DNA of 28,100 nt from Anaerolineaceae bacterium (GCA_003524305.1 DQHW01000022.1:238-28337); one strand, 5' to 3'. Shown: positions 15,693-24,594, counted from the stretch's first letter. Translations and numbers: made by a program. Notes: generated by a model from the letters alone, not told the origin.

Positions 15693-16388
15693 ATGCGATT
15701 TGATGTCTTTTCTTTATTTCCTCAAGTTATCCAACCTTATATTGATTCCAGCATGCTGCAAAGAGCACGTGAGAATCAACTCATTGAAGTTAACCTTCAC
15801 AACATTCGTGACTGGACGACTGACAAGCACCACGTGACTGATGATATGCCTTACGGCGGCGGGGGCGGTATGGTGATGAAAGCCCCTCCAATTTTTGAGG
15901 CAGTGGAATCGGTTTTGGGTGCTCCGCCGGCTTGTCCGCTGATATTGATGACCCCGCAAGGCAGGCCGTTTTCAACTGCCATAGCCAAAGAATTGGCTGC
16001 CCTACCCCATATTGCCATCCTCTGCGGACGCTATGAAGGTATTGATGAAAGAGTGCGTGAACACCTGGTAACGGATCAAATCTCGGTGGGTGATTACGTG
16101 TTAACGGGCGGCGAATTACCCGCCATGATCATAATTGATGCTGTTTCACGTTTTTTGCCTGGCGTCTTGGGGGACCCAACCGGCGCCGAAGATGATTCTT
16201 TTTCAAACGGTTTGTTGGAATACCCCCATTACACCCGCCCTGAAGTTTTCAGAGAATGGGGCGTTCCACCGGTGTTATTGTCAGGTAATCACGCAGAAAT
16301 CGCGCGTTGGCGCAGGGAACAATCCATTCTACGTACCATGAAGAACCGTCCGGACTTATTGAAAGACAAAGATCAGAGCAGCAGTTGA
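15693..16388 (+). CDS. trmD: tRNA (guanine37-N1)-methyltransferase TrmD
   Basis: TrmD methylates G37 next to the anticodon of several tRNAs using S-adenosylmethionine, which prevents frameshifting. The 231-residue length is normal. Visible family segments are MRFDVFSLFPQ at the N-terminus, DDMPYGGGGGMVMK (about 50-63), the trefoil-knot part ILCGRYEGIDERV (about 109-121) and SVGDYVLTGGELPAMIIIDAVSRFLPGVLG (about 131-160). The usual neighbours rpsP, rimM and rplS are absent. It is followed 40 bases later by an MFS gene with its own Shine-Dalgarno sequence. Confidence 0.97.
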   Translation: MRFDVFSLFPQVIQPYIDSSMLQRARENQLIEVNLHNIRDWTTDKHHVTDDMPYGGGGGMVMKAPPIFEAVESVLGAPPACPLILMTPQGRPFSTAIAKELAALPHIAILCGRYEGIDERVREHLVTDQISVGDYVLTGGELPAMIIIDAVSRFLPGVLGDPTGAEDDSFSNGLLEYPHYTRPEVFREWGVPPVLLSGNHAEIARWRREQSILRTMKNRPDLLKDKDQSSS

Positions 16389-16428
16389 TCATTGTATAGT
16401 CATTCAAAAATATAAAAAGGAGTCGTCG

Positions 16429-17727
16429 ATGGAAAAGAAGAAATTCCCTTGGGGTCGCACATTTTTAGTTGGGTTTGGATTCTTTGGTATCAGCATCCTC
16501 TGGCCAATTTTCAACCAGTGGGTCCCCCTCATCCTTCAGGTAGGCAACCCTGAATTCGAATCGAAAGTAGCTAATTTCGTCGGTTTTGGGCTTGGCCCCG
16601 CCATGGCAATGTTCATTATGACCTGGGATAACATCATCAATATCTTTGTGCAACCCTGGGTCGGCGCCCGCAGTGATAATACCTGGAATCGTTTTGGCCG
16701 CCGAAAGCCCTGGGTACTTCTTGGATTACCCATTGCACTGGTGGGTTTTATTTCGATACCGATGGCGCAATCAGTCATAGCCGTGGCAGCGTTCATCCTT
16801 ATCACCAATTTTGGCATGTCATTGTTCCGGTCTCCAGTGGTTTCATGGCTGGGAGATCTATTCAAACCAGGTGAACGCAGTAAAGCCAATGGCGTAATCA
16901 ACCTGATGGGCGGTGCAGCAGGCGTGCTTTCTTATGTTTTGGGCGGAATGATCTTTAATAATTTCGGCCGCTCCGGACCTTTCATTGCCGGCGCAATCGC
17001 CATGACTGTAGCCCTGGGAGTGGTTTTGGTTTTTGTAAAAGAACCCAAAGAAAAAGCCACGGTCGAAGATCGCAGCAGTGAAAATATCAAGGGTTTGCTG
17101 CCCAATTTGAAAGCTGTGTTTGCGAATCAGGATAAATCAGCGTTATTCATTTTGCTTGCAATTTTCTTCTGGTTCACCGGCTTTAATGCCATCGAGACAG
17201 GTCTTTCTTCATTTGCAGTGTTTAGCCTCCACATTGCACCCGGCACTGCATCCATCGTAGCCAGCGTTGCCAACCTTTCATTCCTGGCGTTCTGCATCCC
17301 TTCAGGATTCATCGGAACTAAAATTGGCCACAGAAAGACCATTATTTGGGGTTTACTCGGCTTAATCCCCATCTTCCTGGTCAGCTTCTTTTTGGCACAA
17401 GGATTGATACCCTTCATTATCATCCTCGTGTTTGTGGGCTTTTTCTGGTCTTGGGTAAATGTCAACAGCCTGCCCCTGGTCTATGATCATGGCGGAGAAG
17501 GAAGGATCGGTGCATTCACAGGTCTTTACTATTTCTTCTCTCAGACGGCAGCGGTAGTCGGCCCAGTGCTGGGTGGCGTCATCGTTGAGAAAATGAATTA
17601 TAACTATCGCATTCTGTTCATCTTTGGCACCATCTTCCTTATCTTTGCCCTCTTATCAATGCTGAAAGTAAAAGATCGTCATCACGAGGAAAATCAACGC
17701 CTGAACGCTGAAGCAAAAGCAGCGTAA
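16429..17727 (+). CDS. MFS transporter, SLC45/GPH-like sugar transporter type
   Basis: A 432-residue integral membrane protein with about 12 predicted helices. The MFS signature between helices 2 and 3 reads GARSDNTWNRFGRRKPWVLLG (about 77-97), a form typical of the sugar-type SLC45/GPH-like group. A second copy of the pattern (GFIGTKIGHRKTI, about 292-304) is in the second half. The substrate cannot be read from sequence; a disaccharide or other sugar is likely by family. A strong AAAAAGGAG precedes the ATG. A nucleoside importer gene follows with its own promoter, so the two need not be functionally linked. Confidence 0.85.
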   Translation: MEKKKFPWGRTFLVGFGFFGISILWPIFNQWVPLILQVGNPEFESKVANFVGFGLGPAMAMFIMTWDNIINIFVQPWVGARSDNTWNRFGRRKPWVLLGLPIALVGFISIPMAQSVIAVAAFILITNFGMSLFRSPVVSWLGDLFKPGERSKANGVINLMGGAAGVLSYVLGGMIFNNFGRSGPFIAGAIAMTVALGVVLVFVKEPKEKATVEDRSSENIKGLLPNLKAVFANQDKSALFILLAIFFWFTGFNAIETGLSSFAVFSLHIAPGTASIVASVANLSFLAFCIPSGFIGTKIGHRKTIIWGLLGLIPIFLVSFFLAQGLIPFIIILVFVGFFWSWVNVNSLPLVYDHGGEGRIGAFTGLYYFFSQTAAVVGPVLGGVIVEKMNYNYRILFIFGTIFLIFALLSMLKVKDRHHEENQRLNAEAKAA

Positions 17728-17739
17728 AATGGATTGTCA

Positions 17740-17765
17740 GACAAAGCATATTTTTTCGCTTTGTC
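17740..17765 (+). terminator. Short hairpin after the MFS gene
   Basis: An 8-bp perfect stem (GACAAAGC at 17740-17747, its complement at 17758-17765) has a T-rich loop and lies 12 bases after the MFS stop. No U-run follows, so termination here is uncertain. Confidence 0.4.
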
Positions 17766-17768
17766 CAC

Positions 17769-17826
17769 TTGCATCCTATCAAAAATGACGCTATACTAAA
17801 CAATAGAGTGGGCTAAATAACCCACT
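17769..17826 (+). promoter_or_regulatory. Promoter and 5' hairpin of the BMP lipoprotein gene
   Basis: TTGCAT (17769-17774), a 17-bp spacer and TATACT (17792-17797) form a promoter with an expected start near 17804. The first transcribed bases would fold into AGTGGG/CCCACT (17807-17812 with 17821-17826), a 5'-terminal hairpin that could stabilise the mRNA or be an operator. A good Shine-Dalgarno (TAGGAGGAG) follows about 15-20 bases later. Confidence 0.6.
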
Positions 17827-17856
17827 ATCCATTACTCTCTGTAGGAGGAGAAATAT

Positions 17857-18897
17857 ATGTCCAAAAAGATGTTGGTAGTTTTGTCCGTCCTGATGGTAGT
17901 AGCATTTGTCTTGACTGCATGCGCTCAAGCAGCACCTGCTGAAGCAAAAATTAAAGCATGCGAAGTCACTGATACCGGTGGTATTGATGACAAATCCTTC
18001 AACGCAACTGGTTGGGCTGGTCTTGAAAAAGCAGCCACTGATTTTGGTGTCGAAGTAAAATATCTTGAATCTCAGCAAGCTTCTGATTATGAAGTCAACC
18101 TTAACACCTTCATTGAAGACGGTTGTGACATCATCATCCCCGTTGGTTTCTTGCTCGCGGATGCCGCCAGCGCTTCTGCTGATGCCAACCCCGATCAGAA
18201 ATACGCCATCGTTGATGTCGATTACCTGGCACAGACCAACGTCCGCGGCAATGCAGCAAAAATCGACCAGGCTACCTTCCTGGCTGGATACCTCGCTGCA
18301 GGCATGACCAAAACCGGCAAAGTTGGAACCTATGTTGGCATTCTCTTCCCCGCCACCCAGGCTTTCATGGATGGTTATGCCATGGGCATCGCCAAATACA
18401 ATGAAGTTCACGGCACCGCTGTTGAACTGCTTGGTTGGGATCCCGAAACTCAAAAAGGTTTGGAAGTTGGTAACTTCGAAAGCCTTGATGACGGCCGCGC
18501 ACTTGGCGAACAGCTCCTCGATGAAGGCGCTGACATCATCATGCCCGTTGCCGGACCTGTTGGTTTAGGCACCCTGGCTGCCATGATCGACCGCAACACT
18601 GGTCTTTTGATTGGTGTTGACAATGACTGGTCAGTTCAGAACCCCGACAAAACCGCTTTCATTTTGGGTTCCGCTTTGAAGAAAATTGATGTCTTCGTTT
18701 ATGACAGTGTCAAACAGGTTGTTGATGGCGCTTTCAAAGGTGGAGAAGTCTATCAATTAACTCTCGAAAACGAGGGCGTTGGACTTGTCTACGGTTCAGA
18801 ATGGGAATCTCAAGTTCCTGCTGAACTCAAAGCCGAAATCGAAGCTTTGATCCCCGGAATCATCTCCGGCGAGATTGCCACCGTTCCTGCCCGTTAA
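17857..18897 (+). CDS. BMP-family substrate-binding lipoprotein of a nucleoside ABC importer
   Basis: This is the extracytoplasmic binding lipoprotein of a PnrA/Med/BmpA-type ABC importer. The protein has 346 residues with a lipoprotein signal peptide ending in LTACAQ (Cys22). The BMP core starts IKACEVTDTGGIDDKSFN (about 31-48), a hallmark of the family, and runs to about 340. Members bind purine nucleosides. The start has a strong Shine-Dalgarno TAGGAGGAG. A 12-bp terminator hairpin separates it from the ATPase gene 119 bases downstream, a common way to make more binding protein than transporter. The nucleoside specificity is inferred. Confidence 0.92.
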   Translation: MSKKMLVVLSVLMVVAFVLTACAQAAPAEAKIKACEVTDTGGIDDKSFNATGWAGLEKAATDFGVEVKYLESQQASDYEVNLNTFIEDGCDIIIPVGFLLADAASASADANPDQKYAIVDVDYLAQTNVRGNAAKIDQATFLAGYLAAGMTKTGKVGTYVGILFPATQAFMDGYAMGIAKYNEVHGTAVELLGWDPETQKGLEVGNFESLDDGRALGEQLLDEGADIIMPVAGPVGLGTLAAMIDRNTGLLIGVDNDWSVQNPDKTAFILGSALKKIDVFVYDSVKQVVDGAFKGGEVYQLTLENEGVGLVYGSEWESQVPAELKAEIEALIPGIISGEIATVPAR

Positions 18898-18916
18898 TTT
18901 TCAATTATGTTGTACA

Positions 18917-18945
18917 AAGGGAGCCAGTGATGAACTGGCTCCCTT
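18917..18945 (+). terminator. Strong hairpin between the BMP gene and the ATPase gene
   Basis: A perfect 12-bp stem (AAGGGAGCCAGT at 18917-18928, its complement at 18934-18945) with a 5-nt loop is followed by AATTTTA. It is likely an intrinsic terminator that lets only part of transcription continue into the downstream ABC genes. Confidence 0.8.
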
Positions 18946-19016
18946 AATTTTACCCACCCCCTTATGGTACAATATCCATCAAAATCGTTATAAATCTAAA
19001 ATAGAATGAGGGATAA

Positions 19017-20549
19017 ATGGCTCCTGTCTTAGAGCTTCGTGGAATTACAAAAAGATTTCCGGGTGTCTTGGCGAACGACCATATCAACCTGACCGTTGAA
19101 AAAGGCGAAATTCACGCTTTATTGGGTGAAAATGGCGCTGGTAAAACAACGCTGATGAACATTCTTTATGGGTTGTATCACCCCGACGAAGGTGAAATAT
19201 TGGTGAATGGAAACAAAGCAGCGATTAAATCACCAATTGACGCCATCAAGGCCGGGGTCGGCATGGTTCACCAACATTTCATGCTGGTTCCAGTTTTTAC
19301 AGTAACAGAAAATGTAATGTTGGGAGAAGAGTTTACAAAATATGGGGGTGTTCTTGATCGCAATAAAGCAGCTCAAAAAGTGCAAGAAATTTCAGACAAA
19401 TACAATTTAAATATTGATCCGAATGCCTTCATTAAGGATATGCCTGTTGGATTGCAGCAGCGTGTGGAAATTATTAAATTATTGTTCCGCGAAGCCAATA
19501 TCTTAATTATGGATGAGCCGACAGCCGTGCTCACACCGCAGGAAGTGACCGAATTATTTAAAATTATGCAAACATTGATCGACCAGGGTAAATCGATCAT
19601 TTTTATTACCCACAAATTGGGCGAAGTGCTGGAATGCGCCAATAAGATCACCGTCATCCGTAGCGGAAAAGTTGTTGGCACAACGGATCCAAAAACTGCT
19701 TCGATGAACGAATTAGCAACCATGATGGTTGGTCGAGAAGTAAAATTGGAAGTCGATAAGGCTGACCAAAAAGTTGGTGATATTGTATTGGATGTGCATG
19801 ACCTCAAAGTACTTGATCCTCGCGGCAGTATCGCCATCGATGGAATTAACTTCGAAGTTAGGGCTGGCGAAGTTTTAGGAATCGCTGGTGTTCAAGGAAA
19901 TGGTCAAACCGAATTGGTGAGATCACTTACCGGTTTATTAACTCCGATTGACGGTAGTGTTACGCTCTCCGGGCATAACATTACGCACTCCAATCCACGC
20001 CAAATAACTGAATTGGGATCCGCACACATCCCTGAAGATCGACAAAAAGACGGCCTGGTTTTAAGTCTACCGATTTCTGACAACCTGGTTTTGAATACCT
20101 ATTACTTGAAACCTTACTCAAAAGGCATTTGGCTTGATCAAAAAGTGATCATAGAATCTGGTGAAAAACTGGTAAAAAGTTTTGACATCAGAACCCCCAG
20201 TGTCTTCACACCGGCAAGTTCACTTTCTGGTGGAAACCAGCAAAAAATTATTGTGGCACGCGAATTTTCTCGTCCAATTAAACTATTAATCGCCTCTCAA
20301 CCCACTCGCGGTTTGGATGTAGGCTCAATTGAATACATTCATAAGAGACTATTAGCCAAACGAGATGAAGGTTGTGCTGTTCTTCTGGTTTCAACTGAAT
20401 TGGATGAAGTAATGCAGCTTTCAGACCGGATTGCGGTCTTGTATCGAGGAAAGATCATTGCTATTGTAGACGGCAAATCTGCAAGCAAGGAACAACTTGG
20501 ACTGCTAATGGCCGGTATTTCTCACGAAACCGAAAAGCTAAGCAACTAA
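19017..20549 (+). CDS. ABC transporter ATPase with two nucleotide-binding domains (nucleoside-importer type)
   Basis: A 510-residue cytoplasmic ATPase made of two fused NBDs. NBD1 has Walker A GENGAGKTT (37-45), the signature VGLQQR (about 144-149) and Walker B ILIMDEPTAVLT (about 162-173). NBD2 starts near 250; its P-loop position reads GVQGNGQTE (degenerate, without the lysine), while its signature LSGGNQQK and the LIASQPTRGLDV segment are well conserved. This asymmetry is normal for the NupO/RbsA/YufO-like family. The binding-protein gene lies upstream and two permeases follow, so this is the motor of the nucleoside importer. GAGGG precedes the ATG. Confidence 0.93.
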   Translation: MAPVLELRGITKRFPGVLANDHINLTVEKGEIHALLGENGAGKTTLMNILYGLYHPDEGEILVNGNKAAIKSPIDAIKAGVGMVHQHFMLVPVFTVTENVMLGEEFTKYGGVLDRNKAAQKVQEISDKYNLNIDPNAFIKDMPVGLQQRVEIIKLLFREANILIMDEPTAVLTPQEVTELFKIMQTLIDQGKSIIFITHKLGEVLECANKITVIRSGKVVGTTDPKTASMNELATMMVGREVKLEVDKADQKVGDIVLDVHDLKVLDPRGSIAIDGINFEVRAGEVLGIAGVQGNGQTELVRSLTGLLTPIDGSVTLSGHNITHSNPRQITELGSAHIPEDRQKDGLVLSLPISDNLVLNTYYLKPYSKGIWLDQKVIIESGEKLVKSFDIRTPSVFTPASSLSGGNQQKIIVAREFSRPIKLLIASQPTRGLDVGSIEYIHKRLLAKRDEGCAVLLVSTELDEVMQLSDRIAVLYRGKIIAIVDGKSASKEQLGLLMAGISHETEKLSN

Positions 20550-20584
20550 GTAATTATAGATCATGAGAAAACAAAGGAATCGAT

Positions 20585-21826
20585 ATGAGCCCTGAAAAAC
20601 CACAGGAAATTAAAAAGAATGGTTTGGCAATTTTTTGGGAAGAATTTTCCAGAAGCAATTTTTTAGTTATCTTTCTGGCAATCTTCACAGGTATTATCTT
20701 GGGCGGTGTCTTGGTTGCAGTTACGACACCAGAAGTCTATGACGCTTTTAAAGTTTCATTCTTTTCTGGTATCGGAACAGCATTTACAACTGCCATAAAT
20801 ACCTATGGGGCTCTGTTAACTGGAGCGATCGGAAACCCAGAAAAGATACAGGCGGCATTTGCCAGCGGCGATCCGCTGCTGATCCGCAGAGCGATAAATC
20901 CGTTTTTTGAAAGTCTTGTTCAAACCACACCTTATATTTTCGCCGGGCTATCAGTAGCGCTTGGTTTTAGGGTCGGACTTTTCAATATTGGTGCTGAAGG
21001 TCAGATTTATATTGGAGCACTCACCGGGGTATGGGCCGGATATGCAATTCCAGGGCTTCCCCCAATCATCCATATTCCTGTTGCCATGTTATGCGGCGCA
21101 TTGGGTGGGGCTTTATGGGGTTTCGTTCCAGGGCTATTGAAAGCCAAAACCGGCGCCCATGAAGTCATCACCACGATTATGATGAATTACATCGCATTCA
21201 GACTAAGTGATTGGCTGCTTAAAGGTCCAATGGCTGATCCTACTGAAGTCACGCCGAAGACCCCATGGATTCTTGAAAGCGCTGAACTTCCGCAGTTGTT
21301 TGCAAGCCCCATCAGGTTCCACATCGGGTTTTTTATCGCCCTTTTGATGGCTTTACTGGTCTACCTGCTGCTCTTTAAGACCACCTGGGGTATGGAACTT
21401 CGGATGGTTGGCTCTAACACAAACGCCGCACAATATGCAGGCATCAACGTGACATCAAGAACGGTCATTGCCATGGTTTTGGCAGGCGGTTTGGCAGGCA
21501 TGGCAGGCGCCAATGAAGTTCTTGGAATTAACCACCGCCTGATCCCGGCATTTTCAAGCGGCTACGGTTTTGATAGTATTGCGCTGGCTTTGCTTGGAAA
21601 AAGCCATCCGTTTGGGGTTGTATTATCCGCCTTATTATTCGGGTTCTTAAGAAATGGGGCACGCTCGATGCAATTAACCGTTGGCGTACCCATCGATATT
21701 GTTTCGATTTTACAAGCTTTAATTTTGGCGTTTATTGCGGCACCTGCAATCATACGCACGCTTTATCGTTTGAAAACTCCAAAACAAACCGAGGATATTG
21801 TATCCTTACGCAGTTGGAAAGGATAA
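20585..21826 (+). CDS. ABC transporter permease, nucleoside-importer type (first subunit)
   Basis: A 413-residue integral membrane protein. A long N-terminal segment including the first helix (about 25-50) is followed by about eight to nine further helices. The segment VALGFRVGLFNIGAEGQIYIGALTGVW (about 124-150) is typical of NupP/BmpC-like permeases of the BPD_transp_2 family, and GMELRMVGSNTNAAQYAGINV (about 271-291) is a conserved cytoplasmic loop. AAGGAA precedes the ATG. The stop is 6 bases upstream of the next gene, so the permeases are co-translated. Confidence 0.93.
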   Translation: MSPEKPQEIKKNGLAIFWEEFSRSNFLVIFLAIFTGIILGGVLVAVTTPEVYDAFKVSFFSGIGTAFTTAINTYGALLTGAIGNPEKIQAAFASGDPLLIRRAINPFFESLVQTTPYIFAGLSVALGFRVGLFNIGAEGQIYIGALTGVWAGYAIPGLPPIIHIPVAMLCGALGGALWGFVPGLLKAKTGAHEVITTIMMNYIAFRLSDWLLKGPMADPTEVTPKTPWILESAELPQLFASPIRFHIGFFIALLMALLVYLLLFKTTWGMELRMVGSNTNAAQYAGINVTSRTVIAMVLAGGLAGMAGANEVLGINHRLIPAFSSGYGFDSIALALLGKSHPFGVVLSALLFGFLRNGARSMQLTVGVPIDIVSILQALILAFIAAPAIIRTLYRLKTPKQTEDIVSLRSWKG

Positions 21827-21832
21827 TCATCC

Positions 21833-23122
21833 ATGACAACCTCAACAATCACTTCATCTACTGCAACAAGTAAAGGGATGCGTTCTCGAGAGCGCCGTCG
21901 CCGCCTCATTATGGGAGGAATCTTCCTCGCAGCAGCACTCTTTATCTGGTTTGTTTTCGTTGCAAATATAACACCTGGATCTGTCACCAGGTTCTTAATG
22001 ACCCCGGGTGGATCTTCAAATGAAACTGCTGACTGGGTTTTCTCTTCTGGAATTGCTTTAAACGTTATTGCTGGAATCCTGGCTCTTTTGGGTGTATTTC
22101 AAGTCGTTCGAGGTTTTGGAAAAATCACCAACAGCATCCTCGCGGTGGTTGCCATTTTGTTCCTTTTTGGGTTCTTGACCTGGGCAACTTCAGGCGGGCA
22201 AACCAATTTAGCCGGTTTGCTGCGTGTGATGGTGGTTCGTGCAGTGCCATTAACATTAGGCGCTTTGTCTGGCATTTTATGTGAACGATCTGGCGTGGTC
22301 AATATTGGCATTGAAGGTATGATGCTAACCGCTGCTTTTGTGAGCACGGTTTTTGCCAGTCTCTCTCATAATTTATGGATCGGTGTGTTTTCAGGCATTA
22401 TTGCCGGTGGATTTATGGGATTAATCCACGCCATTTTGTCCATTAAATACAAGATCAACCAGATCATCTCTGGTACGGTGATCAATATTTTTGCAACAGG
22501 CATCACGTCGTACCTTTCATCAAAATTCCTTCAGAAAACCGATTATCAATTTCTGAATGAGCCTGGCATGTTCCCCCAGGTCGAGATTCCATTACTTTCC
22601 AAGATTCCCTTTATCGGACCAATTCTTTTTCATCACAATATCTATGTATATGCGATGATCATCCTCGTTCTATTTCTCACCTTCTTGCTCTTTAAGACGC
22701 GCTGGGGTTTGAGAGTTAGGGCAGTCGGAGAGCATCCCAAGGCTGCAGACACATTGGGTATTAATGTGTTCAAGACCCGATACATGGCAGTCATCCTTGG
22801 GGGTATGATGGCAGGCTTTGCCGGCACCTATTTTTCATTAGGCTCTTCCGGCCGATTTGATGAAGTCATGACCGCTGGTAGAGGTTTTATTGGGCTGGCA
22901 GCCATGATTTTCGGCAACTATAACCCAATTGGATCCATGGGGGCTGGTTTGCTCTTCGGCTTCTTTGATTCATTATCTGTCAAAGCTTCTTTGCTGCAAG
23001 TGCCGTTGCCAAGTGAGTTCTTAGGTATGGTTCCGTACCTGGCAACCATCATTGTGCTTGCCGGTGTGGTTGGAAAAGGTCATATCCCTGCAGCCGATGG
23101 CGAGCCTTACGAAAAAGAATAA
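21833..23122 (+). CDS. ABC transporter permease, nucleoside-importer type (second subunit)
   Basis: A 429-residue membrane protein of the same permease family. A hydrophilic, Arg-rich N-terminus (about 1-25, RSRERRRRLIMG) precedes the first helix. The family segment LSGILCERSGVVNIGIEGMMLTAAFV (about 144-169) and the loop GLRVRAVGEHPKAADTLGINV (about 292-312) match NupQ/BmpD-like proteins. It closes the BMP importer operon, and a GC-rich hairpin with eight T follows the stop. AAAGGAT precedes the ATG, overlapping the end of the preceding gene. Confidence 0.93.
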   Translation: MTTSTITSSTATSKGMRSRERRRRLIMGGIFLAAALFIWFVFVANITPGSVTRFLMTPGGSSNETADWVFSSGIALNVIAGILALLGVFQVVRGFGKITNSILAVVAILFLFGFLTWATSGGQTNLAGLLRVMVVRAVPLTLGALSGILCERSGVVNIGIEGMMLTAAFVSTVFASLSHNLWIGVFSGIIAGGFMGLIHAILSIKYKINQIISGTVINIFATGITSYLSSKFLQKTDYQFLNEPGMFPQVEIPLLSKIPFIGPILFHHNIYVYAMIILVLFLTFLLFKTRWGLRVRAVGEHPKAADTLGINVFKTRYMAVILGGMMAGFAGTYFSLGSSGRFDEVMTAGRGFIGLAAMIFGNYNPIGSMGAGLLFGFFDSLSVKASLLQVPLPSEFLGMVPYLATIIVLAGVVGKGHIPAADGEPYEKE

Positions 23123-23141
23123 TGTCAAAAAAGTTATGAGC

Positions 23142-23180
23142 AAAACCTCCGCAGAATTCAATCTTGCGGAGGTTTTTTTT
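23142..23180 (+). terminator. Intrinsic terminator of the nucleoside importer operon
   Basis: AAAACCTCCGCA (23142-23153) pairs with TGCGGAGGTTTT (23165-23176), and eight T (23173-23180) follow the GC-rich part. It lies 19 bases after the permease stop. Confidence 0.92.
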
Positions 23181-23203
23181 GTATCAGTATCAGGTGTTTT
23201 CAT

Positions 23204-23223
23204 GGGCGATTCGTGAATCGCCC
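23204..23223. repeat. Palindrome GGGCGATTC-GT-GAATCGCCC
   Basis: A perfect 9-bp inverted repeat with a 2-nt centre, followed by CCTACGG. It lies between the importer terminator and the URO-D stop, and its right end touches the URO-D stop codon region. It resembles the small REP-like palindromes found between genes in many bacteria; it may also terminate the minus-strand gene. Confidence 0.5.
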
Positions 23224-24384
23224 CTACGGTAATGGGTATTTGCCAAATTCTTCTACTGCATCAACCATGGCAAGAATGTTTTCGGGTGGCACTTCGTTCA
23301 TCACGGTGTGCACGGTCGCCAGCATATAGCCGCCGTCTTTTCCGAGAATGTTGATCACGCGTTTGACTTCCTGTCTGACCTGTTCAGGTGTGCCGTAAGG
23401 CAAGATTTTTTGAGTATCAATGGCACCGCAGAAGACAATGCGTTTATTGTAGCGCTGCTTCAATCCTTCAAGATCAGACATTTTTCCGGCAGAGGTCTGA
23501 ATGGGGTTCAAAACATCCACGCCGATTTCGATGAAATCTTCAATCAAATCAAAGACATCACCATCGGTATGGAAGAAAACTTTTGCCTTGGTCTTTTGCT
23601 TGATCATGGCGATCATTTCTGCATGCAGGGGTTTTAACATGCGCCGGTACATGCGCGGAGAGATCATCAAGCTTTCTTGGGTGCCAAGGTCATCACCAAT
23701 TTTGATAATGTCGATCAGATCGCCGCATTCATCCAGAAAGTGACTCATCAATTGCATGCACAATTGGTTATTCTTGTTCAAAAGCTCCTGGGCGAAGTCA
23801 GGTTCAACCGCCAGGTTCATCAAGAATTTTTCCATGCCCTGCATTTCAAATGCTCGTTCAAACGGGAACATTAACCAGGGAGTGGCCATGATGGCATATT
23901 GATTGACATCATGCAATTCTTTGGCCTGGTCACGTACATGAGCCACTCGATAAGGATCATCCATGTTCGGCCAAGGATAATTTTCAAGAACATCTGATGT
24001 TGTAGCATCAGGGATGGGCGCGATACCGGGGAACCACTCTTCGGGTGCGATCTCCATTTGCCCCCCGCCCCAATCATCGAAGAACGGTGAGTGCTCAGGA
24101 CGGTTCTGATTACGCTGGTATACTTCAAGAGGAAAGCGGTCAAGTACTCCGCGAACATCGCTGTGCAGACGCTGCATGACACGTTCATCCGGCAAGGCTG
24201 TTCCCAGTTCGGGCCAATCATAGATATATTGTTCTTTGACATCCAGGTTGAGCAACTTTAACAATCCGCGATAAGGCCGAATTTTGATACCGGTCGCGTT
24301 GCTGACACCCATTATGATAGGCACACGATCTGGTGTTTCATAGTTCAAAACAGCTTGAACCCGTTCACGAGAGGTCATGGTCAT
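23224..24384 (-). CDS. Uroporphyrinogen decarboxylase (URO-D)/MtaA-family protein
   Basis: A 386-residue cytoplasmic protein with the URO-D fold. The N-terminus MTSRERVQAVLNYETPDRVP is typical of the broad URO-D/methyltransferase family. The segment KIGDDLGTQESLMISP (about 228-243), HTDGD (272-276) and FCGAID (318-323) mark the group related to MtaA/CmuA-type corrinoid methyltransferases rather than the heme enzyme HemE. No corrinoid protein, heme or porphyrin gene is nearby, so the substrate is unknown. The promoter TTTACA-18-TATTAT lies upstream and GGAGTG precedes the ATG. The gene is transcribed alone. Confidence 0.82.
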   Translation of the reverse strand: MTMTSRERVQAVLNYETPDRVPIIMGVSNATGIKIRPYRGLLKLLNLDVKEQYIYDWPELGTALPDERVMQRLHSDVRGVLDRFPLEVYQRNQNRPEHSPFFDDWGGGQMEIAPEEWFPGIAPIPDATTSDVLENYPWPNMDDPYRVAHVRDQAKELHDVNQYAIMATPWLMFPFERAFEMQGMEKFLMNLAVEPDFAQELLNKNNQLCMQLMSHFLDECGDLIDIIKIGDDLGTQESLMISPRMYRRMLKPLHAEMIAMIKQKTKAKVFFHTDGDVFDLIEDFIEIGVDVLNPIQTSAGKMSDLEGLKQRYNKRIVFCGAIDTQKILPYGTPEQVRQEVKRVINILGKDGGYMLATVHTVMNEVPPENILAMVDAVEEFGKYPLP

Positions 24385-24396
24385 TTAATCACTCCG

Positions 24397-24426
24397 ATAA
24401 TAGATTTCTTATATTTTACCTGTAAA
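24397..24426 (-). promoter_or_regulatory. Promoter of the URO-D-family gene
   Basis: On the minus strand TTTACA (24426-24421), an 18-bp spacer and TATTAT (24402-24397) lie 12 bases upstream of the ATG at 24384. The remainder of the AT-rich gap to 24594 shows no other recognisable element. Confidence 0.5.
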
Positions 24427-24594
24427 AGAACCCTGATTTCTAATCCGTTTTATATATTGATGGATTATGATTCATAATTGAATTTCTCATTATTGGTAAA
24501 ATTGAAACTTTAGATCACTTTAATCGTATGTATTAAGGTGTGTGCGTTTTTTTTGTTACGGAATAGTCAATTCATTTTTTCATAGGATAAGAGA

